The notes under the pieces were generated by a model. The model was given only the letters and a program-made list of their open reading frames with translations, did no database searches and was not told the DNA's origin. 64,000 nt of DNA from Methylotuvimicrobium sp018830325 (GTDB lineage: Bacteria; Pseudomonadota; Gammaproteobacteria; Methylococcales; Methylomonadaceae). Position 1 is the stretch's first letter. Each line of letters begins with the position of its first letter. Both the position numbers and the translations under genes were made by a program. This document shows, in pieces, positions 52,225 to 61,200 of the stretch. The DNA is taken from the NCBI RefSeq assembly GCF_044788715.1, contig NZ_CP173170.1, positions 1,612,001 through 1,676,000 of the forward strand. Reading direction: 5' to 3'.

Positions 52225-52465
52225 TTAGGATTTCGTGATAAATAACGTCTTGGAACTATGAGCCTTGTTGGGCGTGTATTAGAGCACCAACAGTAGGCGC
52301 TTTAGGCGATGCAGGGCAGAAAAATGCTCCTGCATTTTCTGCATTCATTACATCCCTGTAACTCAGCAATTGCCGAGGAGCAAAAATCTGCCCTGCCGCC
52401 GGCACCTGCCAATCGAGCAACCGAACCCTCCTTAAAATAGGGAAGTACTTTACGGCCAAATCCTT
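52225..52465. repeat. R4 element with unrelated filler
   Basis: Left terminus 'ttaggatttcgtgataaata', right terminus 'tacggccaaatcctta'. The inner part has its own 'gggcagaaaaatgctcctgc' / 'ggagcaaaaatctgccctgc' pair instead of R3. Confidence 0.6.
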
Positions 52466-52481
52466 AGTCCCGTTCCTAATC

Positions 52482-52512
52482 AAAAATAACCGAGCCTCTT
52501 TCGGTTATTTTT
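52482..52512. terminator. Bidirectional terminator-like hairpin
   Basis: AAAAATAACCGA (52482-52493) and TCGGTTATTTTT (52501-52512) pair perfectly around a 7-base loop, with A and T runs as in a two-way intrinsic terminator. It lies 78 bp ahead of the small membrane protein of the nor group. Confidence 0.6.
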
Positions 52513-52589
52513 GGGATTTCGTTATTCGGCGAGACCATCATTTTCATTCATGCCGGCCGGATTTCGCTGCGCAATTTCTTGAGTAGGTT

Positions 52590-52928
52590 ATGATCGAACC
52601 CGTTGCCTTAAAAGATTTTTTCATCACGTTTTTTTCATCCGCTTTGATCATTCTGGCCGGCGCAAGCTATGCGCTGCTCTATGCTTGGTCTAAAGTTAAT
52701 CCGAATTCCCGAATCAAAATTGCCGCTTACTTTTCTTACGCCGTGTTGGTCATATCGGTCGGCGTATTGTCGAGTGCCGCCAATTTTTCGGGTTACTGGC
52801 TGATTGTCACTATTTTGATGATCATCGGCTATTTTTTTGCACCGATAGGCATCTGGCATCTATGTGTTAAAACACATCATAATGAAGAGGCCGCTATAAC
52901 AATAAATAAGAGGAGGAGCGATGAATGA
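52590..52928 (+). CDS. Small three-helix membrane protein preceding norC
   Basis: 112 residues with three predicted TM helices (about 10-32, 44-62, 70-90) and a charged C-terminal tail rich in His, Glu and Arg. I do not recognise a named family. Its last codons overlap the norC start by 8 bp (ATGAATGA), and the norC RBS AGGAGGAG lies inside its end, so it is translated with norCB. It is plausibly an assembly or accessory factor of the NO reductase, by position only. Confidence 0.72.
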   Translation: MIEPVALKDFFITFFSSALIILAGASYALLYAWSKVNPNSRIKIAAYFSYAVLVISVGVLSSAANFSGYWLIVTILMIIGYFFAPIGIWHLCVKTHHNEEAAITINKRRSDE

Positions 52929-53517
52929 AACACCGTTGTGGGCATCGGAGTCATTCTGGAAAAAAACCGCGATCTGGGTAACGGCCGGGTCGTTTTTAAT
53001 TTTAGTCGTATTAACATTCGATTCACTCAAAAAAACTACGGCAGGAACGCAGAGGGTCCCTGCCTATGACGTGATCAATAAACAAATCGATTATCAATTT
53101 GATAAAGAATTGAATAAATTTATGCCGGTCATCGGCGGAGAAGAGCTGTTATTCGGTAAGGAATTCACCGAAGAAGAAGCGAGAGAGTTAGTCGATTTAG
53201 GTAAAAAAACCACGCAAGCTAAAAATTGCATGAATTGCCATACCTTGCTCGGCAACGGTGCTTATTACGCGCCGGATTTGACCAAAGCCTGGTTGGATCA
53301 AGGCTGGATCAGTCCTGAGATGCGCGAGGACATGATGATTCAATTTTTAATGAACCCGGAAAAGAACGCCCGTACTTTCGGTACAGGACGCAAGATGCCG
53401 AACTTGGGCATTACCGAAGCCGAAGCTAAAGGCGTTGTGGCCTTTTTGAAATGGATGTCGAGTATCGACACAAACGGCTTTCCCTATAATTTTAAAACCT
53501 TGTACGCGGAGGATTGA
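52921..53517 (+). CDS. norC: Nitric oxide reductase cytochrome c subunit NorC
   Basis: 198 residues. One N-terminal TM anchor (ATAIWVTAGSFLILVVLTF-like, residues 16-34) precedes a periplasmic cytochrome c domain with C103-M-N-C106-H107 and the distal Met in GRKMPNLG. NorC passes electrons from periplasmic donors to the NorB catalytic subunit, which reduces 2 NO to N2O. It is translated just before norB (the stop at 53515-53517 is 2 bp before the norB ATG). The length is somewhat above the usual 150. Confidence 0.95.
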   Translation: MNETPLWASESFWKKTAIWVTAGSFLILVVLTFDSLKKTTAGTQRVPAYDVINKQIDYQFDKELNKFMPVIGGEELLFGKEFTEEEARELVDLGKKTTQAKNCMNCHTLLGNGAYYAPDLTKAWLDQGWISPEMREDMMIQFLMNPEKNARTFGTGRKMPNLGITEAEAKGVVAFLKWMSSIDTNGFPYNFKTLYAED

Positions 53518-53519
53518 TC

Positions 53520-55037
53520 ATGAAATCGGGTGGATTAGCAGGTGTGATTGAAAACGCGGGCGTATTAGTCGATCGATCGCGCGGTTATTGGCAGGATTTT
53601 CAGAACTGGGTGCAACTGGATAGTAGTACCTTAAGTCCCGGCAGACAACTGGCGGTAAAATATTTCATCGTTGCGGTGATTTTGTTTTGTGCGCAGATTC
53701 TGTTCGGACTGTTGGCCGCGCTGCAATTTATCTTTCCAGGATTTCTCTACGAATTTTTGGATTTCAGCGTCAACCGCATGGTGCATATCAATGCGATGAT
53801 TGTGTGGATGTTATACGGCTTCTTCGGTTGCATCTATTGGTTGTTGGAAGATGAAAGCAGCACTGAAATCGTCGGTTTAAAGTACGGGGTTTGGGCTTTT
53901 TGGATTTTGACAAGCGCGGTAACGCTTGTCGTATTGGTTTATTTACTCGTGCAAATCGGGCCGGGCAAAGATTCCAGTTTGTGGTTCATCAATGAAGGCC
54001 GTGAATACATCGAAGCGCCGCGCTGGGCCGATATCGGTATCGTCGCGGTTGTGTTGACGTTCTTTTACAACGTCGTTGTGACCTTCAGCAAAGGTAAGTG
54101 GTCCGGAATCGCCGGTGTTTTGACATTGGACTTGGTTGCCTTGGCCGGTTTGTATGTGGCCGGTATGTTTTATATGACCAATATCACGCACGAACAATAT
54201 TGGTGGTGGTGGGTCATTCATCTTTGGGTCGAAGCGACATGGGAAGTCTTGGTTGGCGTGATCATGGCCTGGTCGCTGATGAAACTGCTCGGCGTCCGGC
54301 GAAAAATCGTCGAAACCTGGCTGTATATCGAAGTCGCGCTGATGTTCGGTTCTGGCATCTTGGGTTTGGGGCATCATTATTTTTGGATCGGCACGCCGGA
54401 ATATTGGCTCACGATCGGCGGTTTTTTCTCGGCACTTGAACCAATACCGTTGGTCGCGATGGTCGTGCATGCGGTTTACGACTCCGGGGCGCATTCGTTC
54501 AAGACCGGCAATCATCCGGCATTAGCCTGGATCATTGCGCAAGCCTTCGGTAACTTCTTCGGAGCGGGCGTTTGGGGTTTTATGCATACGCTTCCGCAGA
54601 TCAACTTGTACACGCACGGCACGCAATGGTCGGCTTCGCACGGACATTTGGCGTTCTTCGGCGCCTATGCGACGATCAATATCGCTTTTTTCTATTTGGC
54701 GATACAGCACTGGCGAGGTGATGTCTGGATGGCTGGAGGCATCAAGAATGCCTGGCGCTGGAAATGGGCCTTGGGTCTACTGAATGTTGGCGTCCTTGGG
54801 ATGACGATTGCCTTATTGATTGCCGGTTACGAACAATCGTTCGTCGAACGTGCCGTCGAAGGATCTACTTGGGGCGGCTATTTCGCTGCGCAGTCTCAGC
54901 CGGCTTTCCAAAGTGCGATGACGTGGCGTTTGTTTTTCGGATTGATCACTGCAAGCGGGTTAGTCTTGTTGGTTTGGGACTTGCTAACGATCGGCAAAGG
55001 CGAAGAGCGTAAGGCCGAAATGCCGCAACAGGCTTAA
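53520..55037 (+). CDS. norB: Nitric oxide reductase large subunit NorB
   Basis: 505 residues, about 12 TM helices of the haem-copper oxidase superfamily. Haem and FeB ligands are visible in NRMVHINAMIVW, WVIHLWVEATWEV (FeB His and conserved Glu), GLGHHYFWIG (two His) and SASHGHLAFFGAY. The glutamates in place of the oxidase Tyr-His link mark a cNOR. The N terminus is about 50 residues longer than classical NorB. ATG 53520 with GGAGG ahead is preferred over TTG 53514. It supports NO detoxification or partial denitrification, in line with the NO-sensing genes upstream. Confidence 0.95.
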   Translation: MKSGGLAGVIENAGVLVDRSRGYWQDFQNWVQLDSSTLSPGRQLAVKYFIVAVILFCAQILFGLLAALQFIFPGFLYEFLDFSVNRMVHINAMIVWMLYGFFGCIYWLLEDESSTEIVGLKYGVWAFWILTSAVTLVVLVYLLVQIGPGKDSSLWFINEGREYIEAPRWADIGIVAVVLTFFYNVVVTFSKGKWSGIAGVLTLDLVALAGLYVAGMFYMTNITHEQYWWWWVIHLWVEATWEVLVGVIMAWSLMKLLGVRRKIVETWLYIEVALMFGSGILGLGHHYFWIGTPEYWLTIGGFFSALEPIPLVAMVVHAVYDSGAHSFKTGNHPALAWIIAQAFGNFFGAGVWGFMHTLPQINLYTHGTQWSASHGHLAFFGAYATINIAFFYLAIQHWRGDVWMAGGIKNAWRWKWALGLLNVGVLGMTIALLIAGYEQSFVERAVEGSTWGGYFAAQSQPAFQSAMTWRLFFGLITASGLVLLVWDLLTIGKGEERKAEMPQQA

Positions 55038-55066
55038 AAAATAAGTCATTTGCCGCATAAAAAAAG

Positions 55067-55094
55067 GCGCTTTATTCGAAAGAATAAAGCGCCA
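55067..55094. terminator. Hairpin after norB
   Basis: GGCGCTTTATTC-GAAA-GAATAAAGCGCC is a perfect 12-bp stem with a GNRA loop, preceded by an A-run and not followed by T on the plus strand. It resembles an intrinsic terminator in the minus direction or a stabilising 3' hairpin of the norB mRNA. An isolated 'aaaggagg' RBS-like word at about 55117 has no start codon behind it. Confidence 0.5.
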
Positions 55095-55324
55095 AGGCCT
55101 TAACAAACAATCACAAAGGAGGACACACAACGAAAGCATTTCTGCTTGTTAATACTAAAGCATTTCCTATGCCAAAGTTTTTAAAATACAATAACATTCT
55201 GATATTAAATAAGAAATATCTTTATTTAGAAATGCAGTCAAATCACGAAAATCGCTATTAAGACAAAACAATGGCTTTTAATGCACAAAAGTTATGTTTT
55301 TTCGATGCTGACTCCCTATTTTGG

Positions 55325-55740
55325 TGCATGAGTGACTGTGAAAGTTCGTAGATTGGGGCTTCGTTGATTGAGACTCGTTATCTAATTTTTCGATATGAAA
55401 AAAAATGTTGGTTCCGAAGCGGGTGCGGTTGCTCGACCGACAGGTGTCGGCGGCAGGGCAGATTTTTGCTCCTGCAAAATCTGCATTCATGCCATCCTTG
55501 GCAATCAGTCGCCGCCTTCAAGCCTACATGGACGTATTCACCCAGCACCTAAATCCAGCACCTAAATTCCATAGCCCATTGGCTATGTTTAATATCATGG
55601 CTAATTTAGGTGCTGGATGAATTTCATAGCTCATTGGCTATGGTTAACTGTCTTGGATAATTTAGGTGCTGGGTTCGCGGCGTCCTGCCGAGCGAATTAC
55701 CGAACCCTCAACAAAGCGCATAGCTCCAGGCCGTTATCGT
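55325..55740. repeat. R1/R4 chimera with doubly nested R3 palindromes
   Basis: It opens in R1 (reverse, 'gactgtgaaagttcgtagat') and closes in degenerate R4 ('caacaaagcgcatagctcca'). Within, 55541-55673 is an R3 palindrome that itself contains a second R3 at 55555-55616. The same nested arrangement occurs at 56129-56261. Apart from these elements, 55095-56438 holds no credible gene. Confidence 0.65.
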
Positions 55741-56025
55741 AGCCCACCATCGAAGTTTATCGCAGAGGTTCAGCGTTCTAAGTCTTAAAGAAAAAATGTG
55801 ACGGGCTTCAATGTTTACAAGTGCCTGTTTCGAATCTACACTGAAGATCTGTTCAGATCCTTTTATGCCACTAATGGGTTTCTATCGTTTGGAATTAAAG
55901 CCAATCGAATGCTTCGTCCATCGAAGTCGGTATCGTTGCCGGTTTTTCTTTTCTGACCGATTTGACAAGACCGGTTTAGTATTGGACAGAGGTTGCACGC
56001 TATCGACGATTAGTGCCGATAAGGA

Positions 56026-56343
56026 TTTGGTCGTAAATAACTTCCCCATTTTACGGAGGGTTCGGTTGCTCGATTGGCAGGTGTCGGCGGCACGGAAAGC
56101 CGCCGTCAAGCCTACACGGACGTATTCACCCAGCACCTAAATCCAGCACCTAAATTCCATAGCCCATTGGCTATGTTTAATATCATGGCTAATTTAGGTG
56201 CTGGATGAATTCCATAGCTCATTGGCTATGGTTAACTATCTTGGATAATTTAGGTGCTGGGTTCACGGCGTCCTGCCAAGCGAGTTACCGAACCCTCAAC
56301 AAAGCGCATAGTTTCAGGAAGTTATTTATCACGAAATCCTAAG
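56026..56343. repeat. R4 element with doubly nested R3 palindromes
   Basis: Termini 'taaggatttggtcgtaaata' and 'gttatttatcacgaaatcct'. It contains R3 at 56129-56261 with an inner R3 at 56143-56204, at the same internal position as in the 55325 element, so the nested composite has been copied as a unit. It is 95 bp upstream of the SLOG gene. Confidence 0.72.
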
Positions 56344-56438
56344 CACCGAATTCGATCTTTATCATATTGAGTTCGGTGAGATAGCCGGGATTTGAATCAA
56401 AGAATATCCGAACCGGCATCGATACTCCGGGGTATGCC

Positions 56439-57029
56439 ATGAATCAGTTTCGAAAGCCCAAAGGCCAATGGCGCCCGCGTCAGGTTTTATTGTTCAGCGG
56501 CCACATGATCGATGCGCCCGATCGGAACCAACCGAGATTTCCACCCGACAAGGAAGTCGTCGCCGCGCAGAAAATAGCAGAAACGCTCGATAAACTCGAA
56601 GCCGGTCCGGAAGATTTGGCGATGACCCAGGGTGCTTGCGGCGGTGACATACTGTTTGCGGAAGCCTGTCTGCAACGCGGTGTCGGACTGATTCTGCTAC
56701 AGCCCTTCGATGAACCGTTATTCATTGAGAAATCGGTGCTTCCGTGCGGAGAATCCTGGAGGAACCGATACTTTAAGATCAAGCCGCATGCGCGAATCGA
56801 ATCCGCGCCGGCCGTGCAAGGTGCTCCGCCCGAAGACGTCAATCCTTACGAGCGCTGCAATCGTTGGTTGCTAGACTCGGCAATGGCCTATAGTACCGAA
56901 AAGGTTCATTTTATTTGTTTGTGGAACGGCGAGGGCGGCGATGCGCCGGGCGGAACAGCACATATGTTCCGGGAAGTCAATGAGAAGACAGGCCAGGTGT
57001 ATTGGTTGAATACCAGGGAATTGTGGTGA
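56439..57029 (+). CDS. SLOG-domain protein (putative nucleotide-derivative sensor)
   Basis: 196 residues. The Rossmann-like SLOG (LOG/DprA-related) pattern is seen as VLLFSGHMIDAPDRNQPRFP (strand 1 and loop), a helix VVAAQKIAETLDKL, then LAMTQGACGGDILFAEACLQ with the G65-A-C-G-G-D70 phosphate-binding loop and RGVGLILLQPFDEPLF. The C terminus (PYERCNRWLLDSAMAYSTEK, WNGEGGDAPGGTAHMFREV) continues as in SLOG proteins of predicted conflict systems. The family is thought to bind or process nucleotide-derived signals. It is first in the 7.5-kb co-directional cluster with the TPR, patatin and muramidase genes. The RBS is weak. Confidence 0.75.
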   Translation: MNQFRKPKGQWRPRQVLLFSGHMIDAPDRNQPRFPPDKEVVAAQKIAETLDKLEAGPEDLAMTQGACGGDILFAEACLQRGVGLILLQPFDEPLFIEKSVLPCGESWRNRYFKIKPHARIESAPAVQGAPPEDVNPYERCNRWLLDSAMAYSTEKVHFICLWNGEGGDAPGGTAHMFREVNEKTGQVYWLNTRELW

Positions 57030-57081
57030 AAAACATTATCGGTAATTTCAGGTATACGGGATGGCGGTTCGGTCCCGAGGC

Positions 57082-57189
57082 ATGAACGACATTAATCCCG
57101 CCGATGCTCTGGTTTTTGATCCGATTTTACGTATCAGAAAAATCAGCCAAGCCGGTATCGAATTCGCGGCTAAATACTGCAAACCGTAA
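57082..57189 (+). CDS. Small ORF between SLOG and TIR/DRHyd genes (uncertain)
   Basis: 35 codons: MNDINPADALVFDPILRIRK, then ISQAGIEFAAKYCKP. It ends 20 bp before the next gene's ATG. It fills the only non-coding gap at the head of the cluster and has a plausible amphipathic helix, but a poor RBS position (GAGG one base before ATG). It may be a leader peptide or a remnant. Confidence 0.25.
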   Translation: MNDINPADALVFDPILRIRKISQAGIEFAAKYCKP

Positions 57190-57209
57190 CATTTCGAAGG
57201 ATATTTATC

Positions 57210-58520
57210 ATGAAACAATGTTTTGTCATTCAAGGCTACGGCAAGAAAACCGATTACACCAACGGCCGCGAATTGGATCTCGATGCATCGTACGAAATCA
57301 TTAAAATTGCGGTGGAATCGGCCGGGCTGGAATGCATTCGTGCCGATGAAATCGTTCATTCCGGCACGATCGATGTGCCGATGTACGAGCGGCTGTTGAA
57401 TGCCGATCTGGTCATCGCCGATCTGTCCACTTACAACGTCAATGCGGCTTTCGAACTCGGCGTGCGTTATGCTTTGCGGCCGCATACGACGATCGTTTTG
57501 GCCGAAGAGCAGTTTAAAAGCCCTTTCGATATGTCGCATATCGTGATTCGGCGCTATAAACATTTGGGTGAAGAGATTGGCTACAAAGAGGCTCAGCGCC
57601 TTATGAAAGAGTTGCAGGAGGCGATCAAACAAATTATCGGCAACCCCGTAACCGACAGCCCCGTCTATACCTATCTGCCGCAATTGAAGCCTCCGCAACT
57701 AGCACCGCAACTGTTTAAATCGGCGGCTTCGCCTTCCGCACCGAAACCGTCCATTACGTTAGCCGGAACTTCGCCGAGTCCGGTCGCAGAAATCATTGGC
57801 GAGGATAATCCCAGTGCCAAAAAGATGCTCGACAAGGCGATGGGTAGCATCAAAAACGACGACTTTTCAACGGCCAAACTATTGCTGCAAGAAATCAACA
57901 GAATGCGCCCCGAGGACTCGTTCGTGGTTCAGCAATTGGCCTTGGCGACTTATAAAAGCAAGCAACCTTCCGTCCTCGCAGCATTGGAATCAGCCTGCGA
58001 GATTCTCAAAGTATTGAAACCGGAAACGTCCAATAATCCAGAGACGCTGGGTTTATGGGGCGCGATACATAAACGGATGTGGGAGGAATGCGGCCGTCTC
58101 GCATGCCTGGAAGAGAGTATATCCGCATACGAGCGCGGATTTTATTTGAAACAGGATCATTACAACGGCATCAACCTAGCCTTCCTTTTGAATGTGCGTT
58201 CCTTGCAAGCATTGCAAAACGGTAATCAAGAAGAAGCCCTGGTCGATTATGTACGGGCCAAACGCATCCGAATGGATGTGATTCGCTATACCGGTTCGTT
58301 AGTCGACAAGTTGGAAGATAAGCATGGACGTTATTGGGTGATCGCTACGCTCTTTGAAGCGGCGATAGGGCTTGGTGACAAACAGGAGGCAGCCAAATGG
58401 GAAGCCCAGGCCAAAGCCATGGACGTGCCGAATTGGATGCAGCAAAGCCGCGAAACTCAAGCGATAAAATTGAAAGATTTGCTCACGCAATATGTAGAGT
58501 TGACCAACAATAACAATTAG
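57210..58520 (+). CDS. Nucleoside-deoxyribosyltransferase/TIR-like domain fused to MAP3K TRAFs-binding-type TPR region
   Basis: 436 residues. Residues 1-150 form a Rossmannoid domain: CFVIQGYGKKTDYTNGRELD, LDASYEIIKIAVESAGLECI, then NADLVIADLSTYNVNAAFEL with Glu82 at the position of the catalytic Glu of nucleoside deoxyribosyltransferases and TIR-type NADases. A proline-rich linker (150-200) leads to a TPR region (205-430) with ETLGLWGAIHKRMWEE, ERGFYLKQDHYNGINLAFLL, the pattern of the ASK1/MAP3K TRAFs-binding (DUF4071) repeats. In published comparative work this domain pair is tied to bacterial conflict systems. It probably cleaves or senses a nucleotide and signals via TPR contacts with the next protein. 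GAAGGA precedes the ATG, and the next gene is 10 bp away. Confidence 0.78.
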   Translation: MKQCFVIQGYGKKTDYTNGRELDLDASYEIIKIAVESAGLECIRADEIVHSGTIDVPMYERLLNADLVIADLSTYNVNAAFELGVRYALRPHTTIVLAEEQFKSPFDMSHIVIRRYKHLGEEIGYKEAQRLMKELQEAIKQIIGNPVTDSPVYTYLPQLKPPQLAPQLFKSAASPSAPKPSITLAGTSPSPVAEIIGEDNPSAKKMLDKAMGSIKNDDFSTAKLLLQEINRMRPEDSFVVQQLALATYKSKQPSVLAALESACEILKVLKPETSNNPETLGLWGAIHKRMWEECGRLACLEESISAYERGFYLKQDHYNGINLAFLLNVRSLQALQNGNQEEALVDYVRAKRIRMDVIRYTGSLVDKLEDKHGRYWVIATLFEAAIGLGDKQEAAKWEAQAKAMDVPNWMQQSRETQAIKLKDLLTQYVELTNNNN

Positions 58521-58530
58521 AGGTGGGATA

Positions 58531-61137
58531 ATGAATGCAATCGAAACGGCCGACAACATTTTATCGGGAAGCGAATTTCCGGATTTACCCGACTTAAAAG
58601 AATTGATCGGAGTTCTGAAAGGTGAGCTGGAATTCGGTATAGCGCGCAGGGTTTTGGAAAGGGCTCGTGACATTCATCCCGAAGACATTTGGGTCGTTCA
58701 ACAGTTGGCCTTATGCACCTATAAGGACGAAGAACGCTATCCCAAACATCGCTTTGAAGAAGCATTGACATTGCTGGAATCGATTGGTTTACGCGACTCG
58801 AAAAAACGAGACTCAGAAACCTTGTCGTTGGGTGGTGCGATTTATAAAAAGCTTTGGGAATTTTGCGGACAAATCGACTACCTCTATCAAAGCCTGTCTT
58901 TTTACCGGGCAGCTTTTGAAACCAATCCGGATCGCGATTTGGGGTATGCTGCGAATAATGCGGCTTATCTTTTAGACTTGCTCGCGGCACGCGCCGAAAG
59001 CCTCGAGCAACGAAACGGCATTAAGGCCAAGGAAGCGCAAAAGTTCCGAAAAGAGGCATCGGACTTGCGCAAAAAGAGTTTGGAAATTTTGTTGGCTCGA
59101 CAAAATGAACCCGAACTAATCAACAATTATTGGTTTTCAGTCACGATCGGCGAGGCTTATTTCGGTCTGGCAGATTATGCTGAAGCGGGGCGATGGTTGG
59201 CCAAGGCACGCGCTTCAAAACCGGAACCGAAAGAATGGGAACTTCAATCTACTTTTCGGCAATGGGTAAGATTGGCAAAAAATCAGGGCCTCGATGTCCC
59301 CGATGAAACAGAAGAACCGGAAGCTTGGCATGAAGCCTGGCAAGCATTGCATCGACTGTTGGGCGACGAAACGGCCAATGCGTTGATGTGTTATCGCGGC
59401 AAGGTCGGATTGGCTTTATCGGGCGGTGGATTCCGCGCTTCGTTCTTTCATCTTGGGGTTCTGGCTAGGCTGGCAGAGGTCGATGCGCTACGCGGTGTCG
59501 ATGTACTATCGACCGTTTCGGGCGGCAGTATTTTGGGTACTCAGTATTATTTGGAAGTGCAGAAATTGCTGGAAGATTCGTCGAAGAAGTTGGATCGCGA
59601 TGATTACTTGGATGTCATCGATAAGCTGCAAAAAGATTTTTTGCAGGGCGTGCAAAGCAACATCCGTATGAGGGCATTCAACGATTTTATCGATAATGTC
59701 AAGATGTTGTTTTCCAAGCGCTATACGCGCAGTCATAAATTGGGCGAGCTTTATGAAAGCAAACTGTATTCTCAAGTGGACGATGGTAAAGCCTACCTTC
59801 CGCGCAAAATGCCGGATTTAATGGTAGAGCCCGCGCACGGAAGGTACCAGGGAAAAGATTTCAGGCCGAATTTCCATAACTGGCGGCGTCGGGCCAAGGT
59901 GCCGATTTTGATGTTGAATACCACATCGCTGAATTCCGGCCATAATTGGTTCTTCACCGCCAGTTGGATGGGTGAACCGCCAGGAATGATCGACATCGAT
60001 AGCAACGAACGCTATCGCCGGCTGTATTATCGGCAAGCACCGGAAGACAGCCTCAAAAATTTCAGATTGGGCTATGCCACGGCGGCCTCGTCTTGTGTGC
60101 CCGGATTGTTCGAACCGCTCGTATTGAGCGGCCTGTATCCGAAGCGTGACGTCAAATTAGTCGATGGTGGCGTTTATGATAATCAAGGCATTCAGGGCTT
60201 GCTTGCGGAAGGATGCACGCTGATTTTATGTAGCGATGCCAGCGGGCAGTTGAACGATTCGCATGATCCGGCCGATGATCCGGGCGGCGTGGTTCTGCGA
60301 ACCGTATCTGTGTTGCAGGATAGAATTCGGGAAGCTCAATATCAAGATTTACAAGTCCGCTTGGATAGCAAGGCGTTGGAAAGTGTGTTTTTCGTTCATA
60401 CCCGAAAGGATTTGGCGCCTCAGCCTTTGGACTGGATAGGTTGCGACAATCCCAGCGGGCAGACTGACGAAGAACACCTGACATCCTACGGTGTTTCGAA
60501 GGATCTGCAGGAAAAAATTGCAGGGCTTCGCACCGATCTCGATTCGTTTACCGAAGTAGAAGCGTATTCGCTGATGGCCAGTGGCTATTTGATGGCGGAC
60601 CGGCAATTGAAGGATTTGGATCAGCGGCACAAGGCGGAGCGTAATCCAGGTACCTGGGGCGATTTCGACATCCATACAGCGCCCCAAAGAGATTGGGAAT
60701 TCTTGAAATTGAAAGCCATTCTGGCCGAGAAACCAGGTCAACAGGCGACAAAGCAAAGAATGGACTTAGCTTTTCAATTGCAGGTAGGCGGGAGTCTGTT
60801 TTTCAAAGCTTGGCATTTGGTCTCCGGTTTAAAGATTGCGGCATTCGTCGCTATCGGCCTCTTGTTATGGGTAATGATCGAGCTTGTTGCCGCACAATGG
60901 AATAGTGTCGTGTTTTCGATGTCGGTCGGCGGTTTAATTGTCGTGCTTCTAGGTTTATTGGCGGCATTATTTCTTCCGGCAATAAAATGGTTGAATCCAA
61001 AGGAAGAGGTTAGAAGCATCGTGATCAAGGTCGCGATTGCATTAACGGGCTATCTCATGGCCAAACTGCATTTGCTGCTTTTCGATCGTCTATTTTTGAA
61101 GCGAGGCCGACTGGCGCGATTGCTGAGTTTGAAATAG
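58531..61137 (+). CDS. TPR (TRAFs-binding-type) - patatin phospholipase fusion with membrane helices
   Basis: 868 residues. TPR region at 30-270 (RDSETLSLGGAIYKKLWEFC, YYAAFE-type repeats) is related to that of the preceding protein. A patatin domain at about 285-620 has the glycine-rich GLALSGGGFRASFFHLGVLA, the nucleophile Ser330 in STVSGGS and the dyad Asp545 in VDGGVYDNQG, so the lipase/acylhydrolase dyad is intact. Residues 760-868 hold three TM-like helices (AAFVAIGLLLWVMIELVAA, SVGGLIVVLLGLLAALFL, VIKVAIALTGYLMAKLHLL). It would hydrolyse membrane phospholipids, likely as the effector activated by TPR-TPR contact with the upstream sensor. RBS GAGGTGGG; it is tightly linked to that gene. 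Confidence 0.82.
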   Translation: MNAIETADNILSGSEFPDLPDLKELIGVLKGELEFGIARRVLERARDIHPEDIWVVQQLALCTYKDEERYPKHRFEEALTLLESIGLRDSKKRDSETLSLGGAIYKKLWEFCGQIDYLYQSLSFYRAAFETNPDRDLGYAANNAAYLLDLLAARAESLEQRNGIKAKEAQKFRKEASDLRKKSLEILLARQNEPELINNYWFSVTIGEAYFGLADYAEAGRWLAKARASKPEPKEWELQSTFRQWVRLAKNQGLDVPDETEEPEAWHEAWQALHRLLGDETANALMCYRGKVGLALSGGGFRASFFHLGVLARLAEVDALRGVDVLSTVSGGSILGTQYYLEVQKLLEDSSKKLDRDDYLDVIDKLQKDFLQGVQSNIRMRAFNDFIDNVKMLFSKRYTRSHKLGELYESKLYSQVDDGKAYLPRKMPDLMVEPAHGRYQGKDFRPNFHNWRRRAKVPILMLNTTSLNSGHNWFFTASWMGEPPGMIDIDSNERYRRLYYRQAPEDSLKNFRLGYATAASSCVPGLFEPLVLSGLYPKRDVKLVDGGVYDNQGIQGLLAEGCTLILCSDASGQLNDSHDPADDPGGVVLRTVSVLQDRIREAQYQDLQVRLDSKALESVFFVHTRKDLAPQPLDWIGCDNPSGQTDEEHLTSYGVSKDLQEKIAGLRTDLDSFTEVEAYSLMASGYLMADRQLKDLDQRHKAERNPGTWGDFDIHTAPQRDWEFLKLKAILAEKPGQQATKQRMDLAFQLQVGGSLFFKAWHLVSGLKIAAFVAIGLLLWVMIELVAAQWNSVVFSMSVGGLIVVLLGLLAALFLPAIKWLNPKEEVRSIVIKVAIALTGYLMAKLHLLLFDRLFLKRGRLARLLSLK

Positions 61138-61200
61138 ACCAGCCTTGTGCAATGCAGGCCGGCAATGCGAAATTAAGGGCGAAAGATAAAGTGAGGTCTT

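Noticed and set aside
53520..55037. cbb3-type cytochrome oxidase subunit
   Set aside because: The HLWVEATWEV and SASHGHLAFFGAY motifs, lack of the oxidase Tyr, and the NorC partner make it a nitric oxide reductase.
55811..56140. 109-codon plus-strand frame in the gap before the SLOG gene
   Set aside because: Its second half is R4 repeat, the first half has no family resemblance, and there is no RBS.
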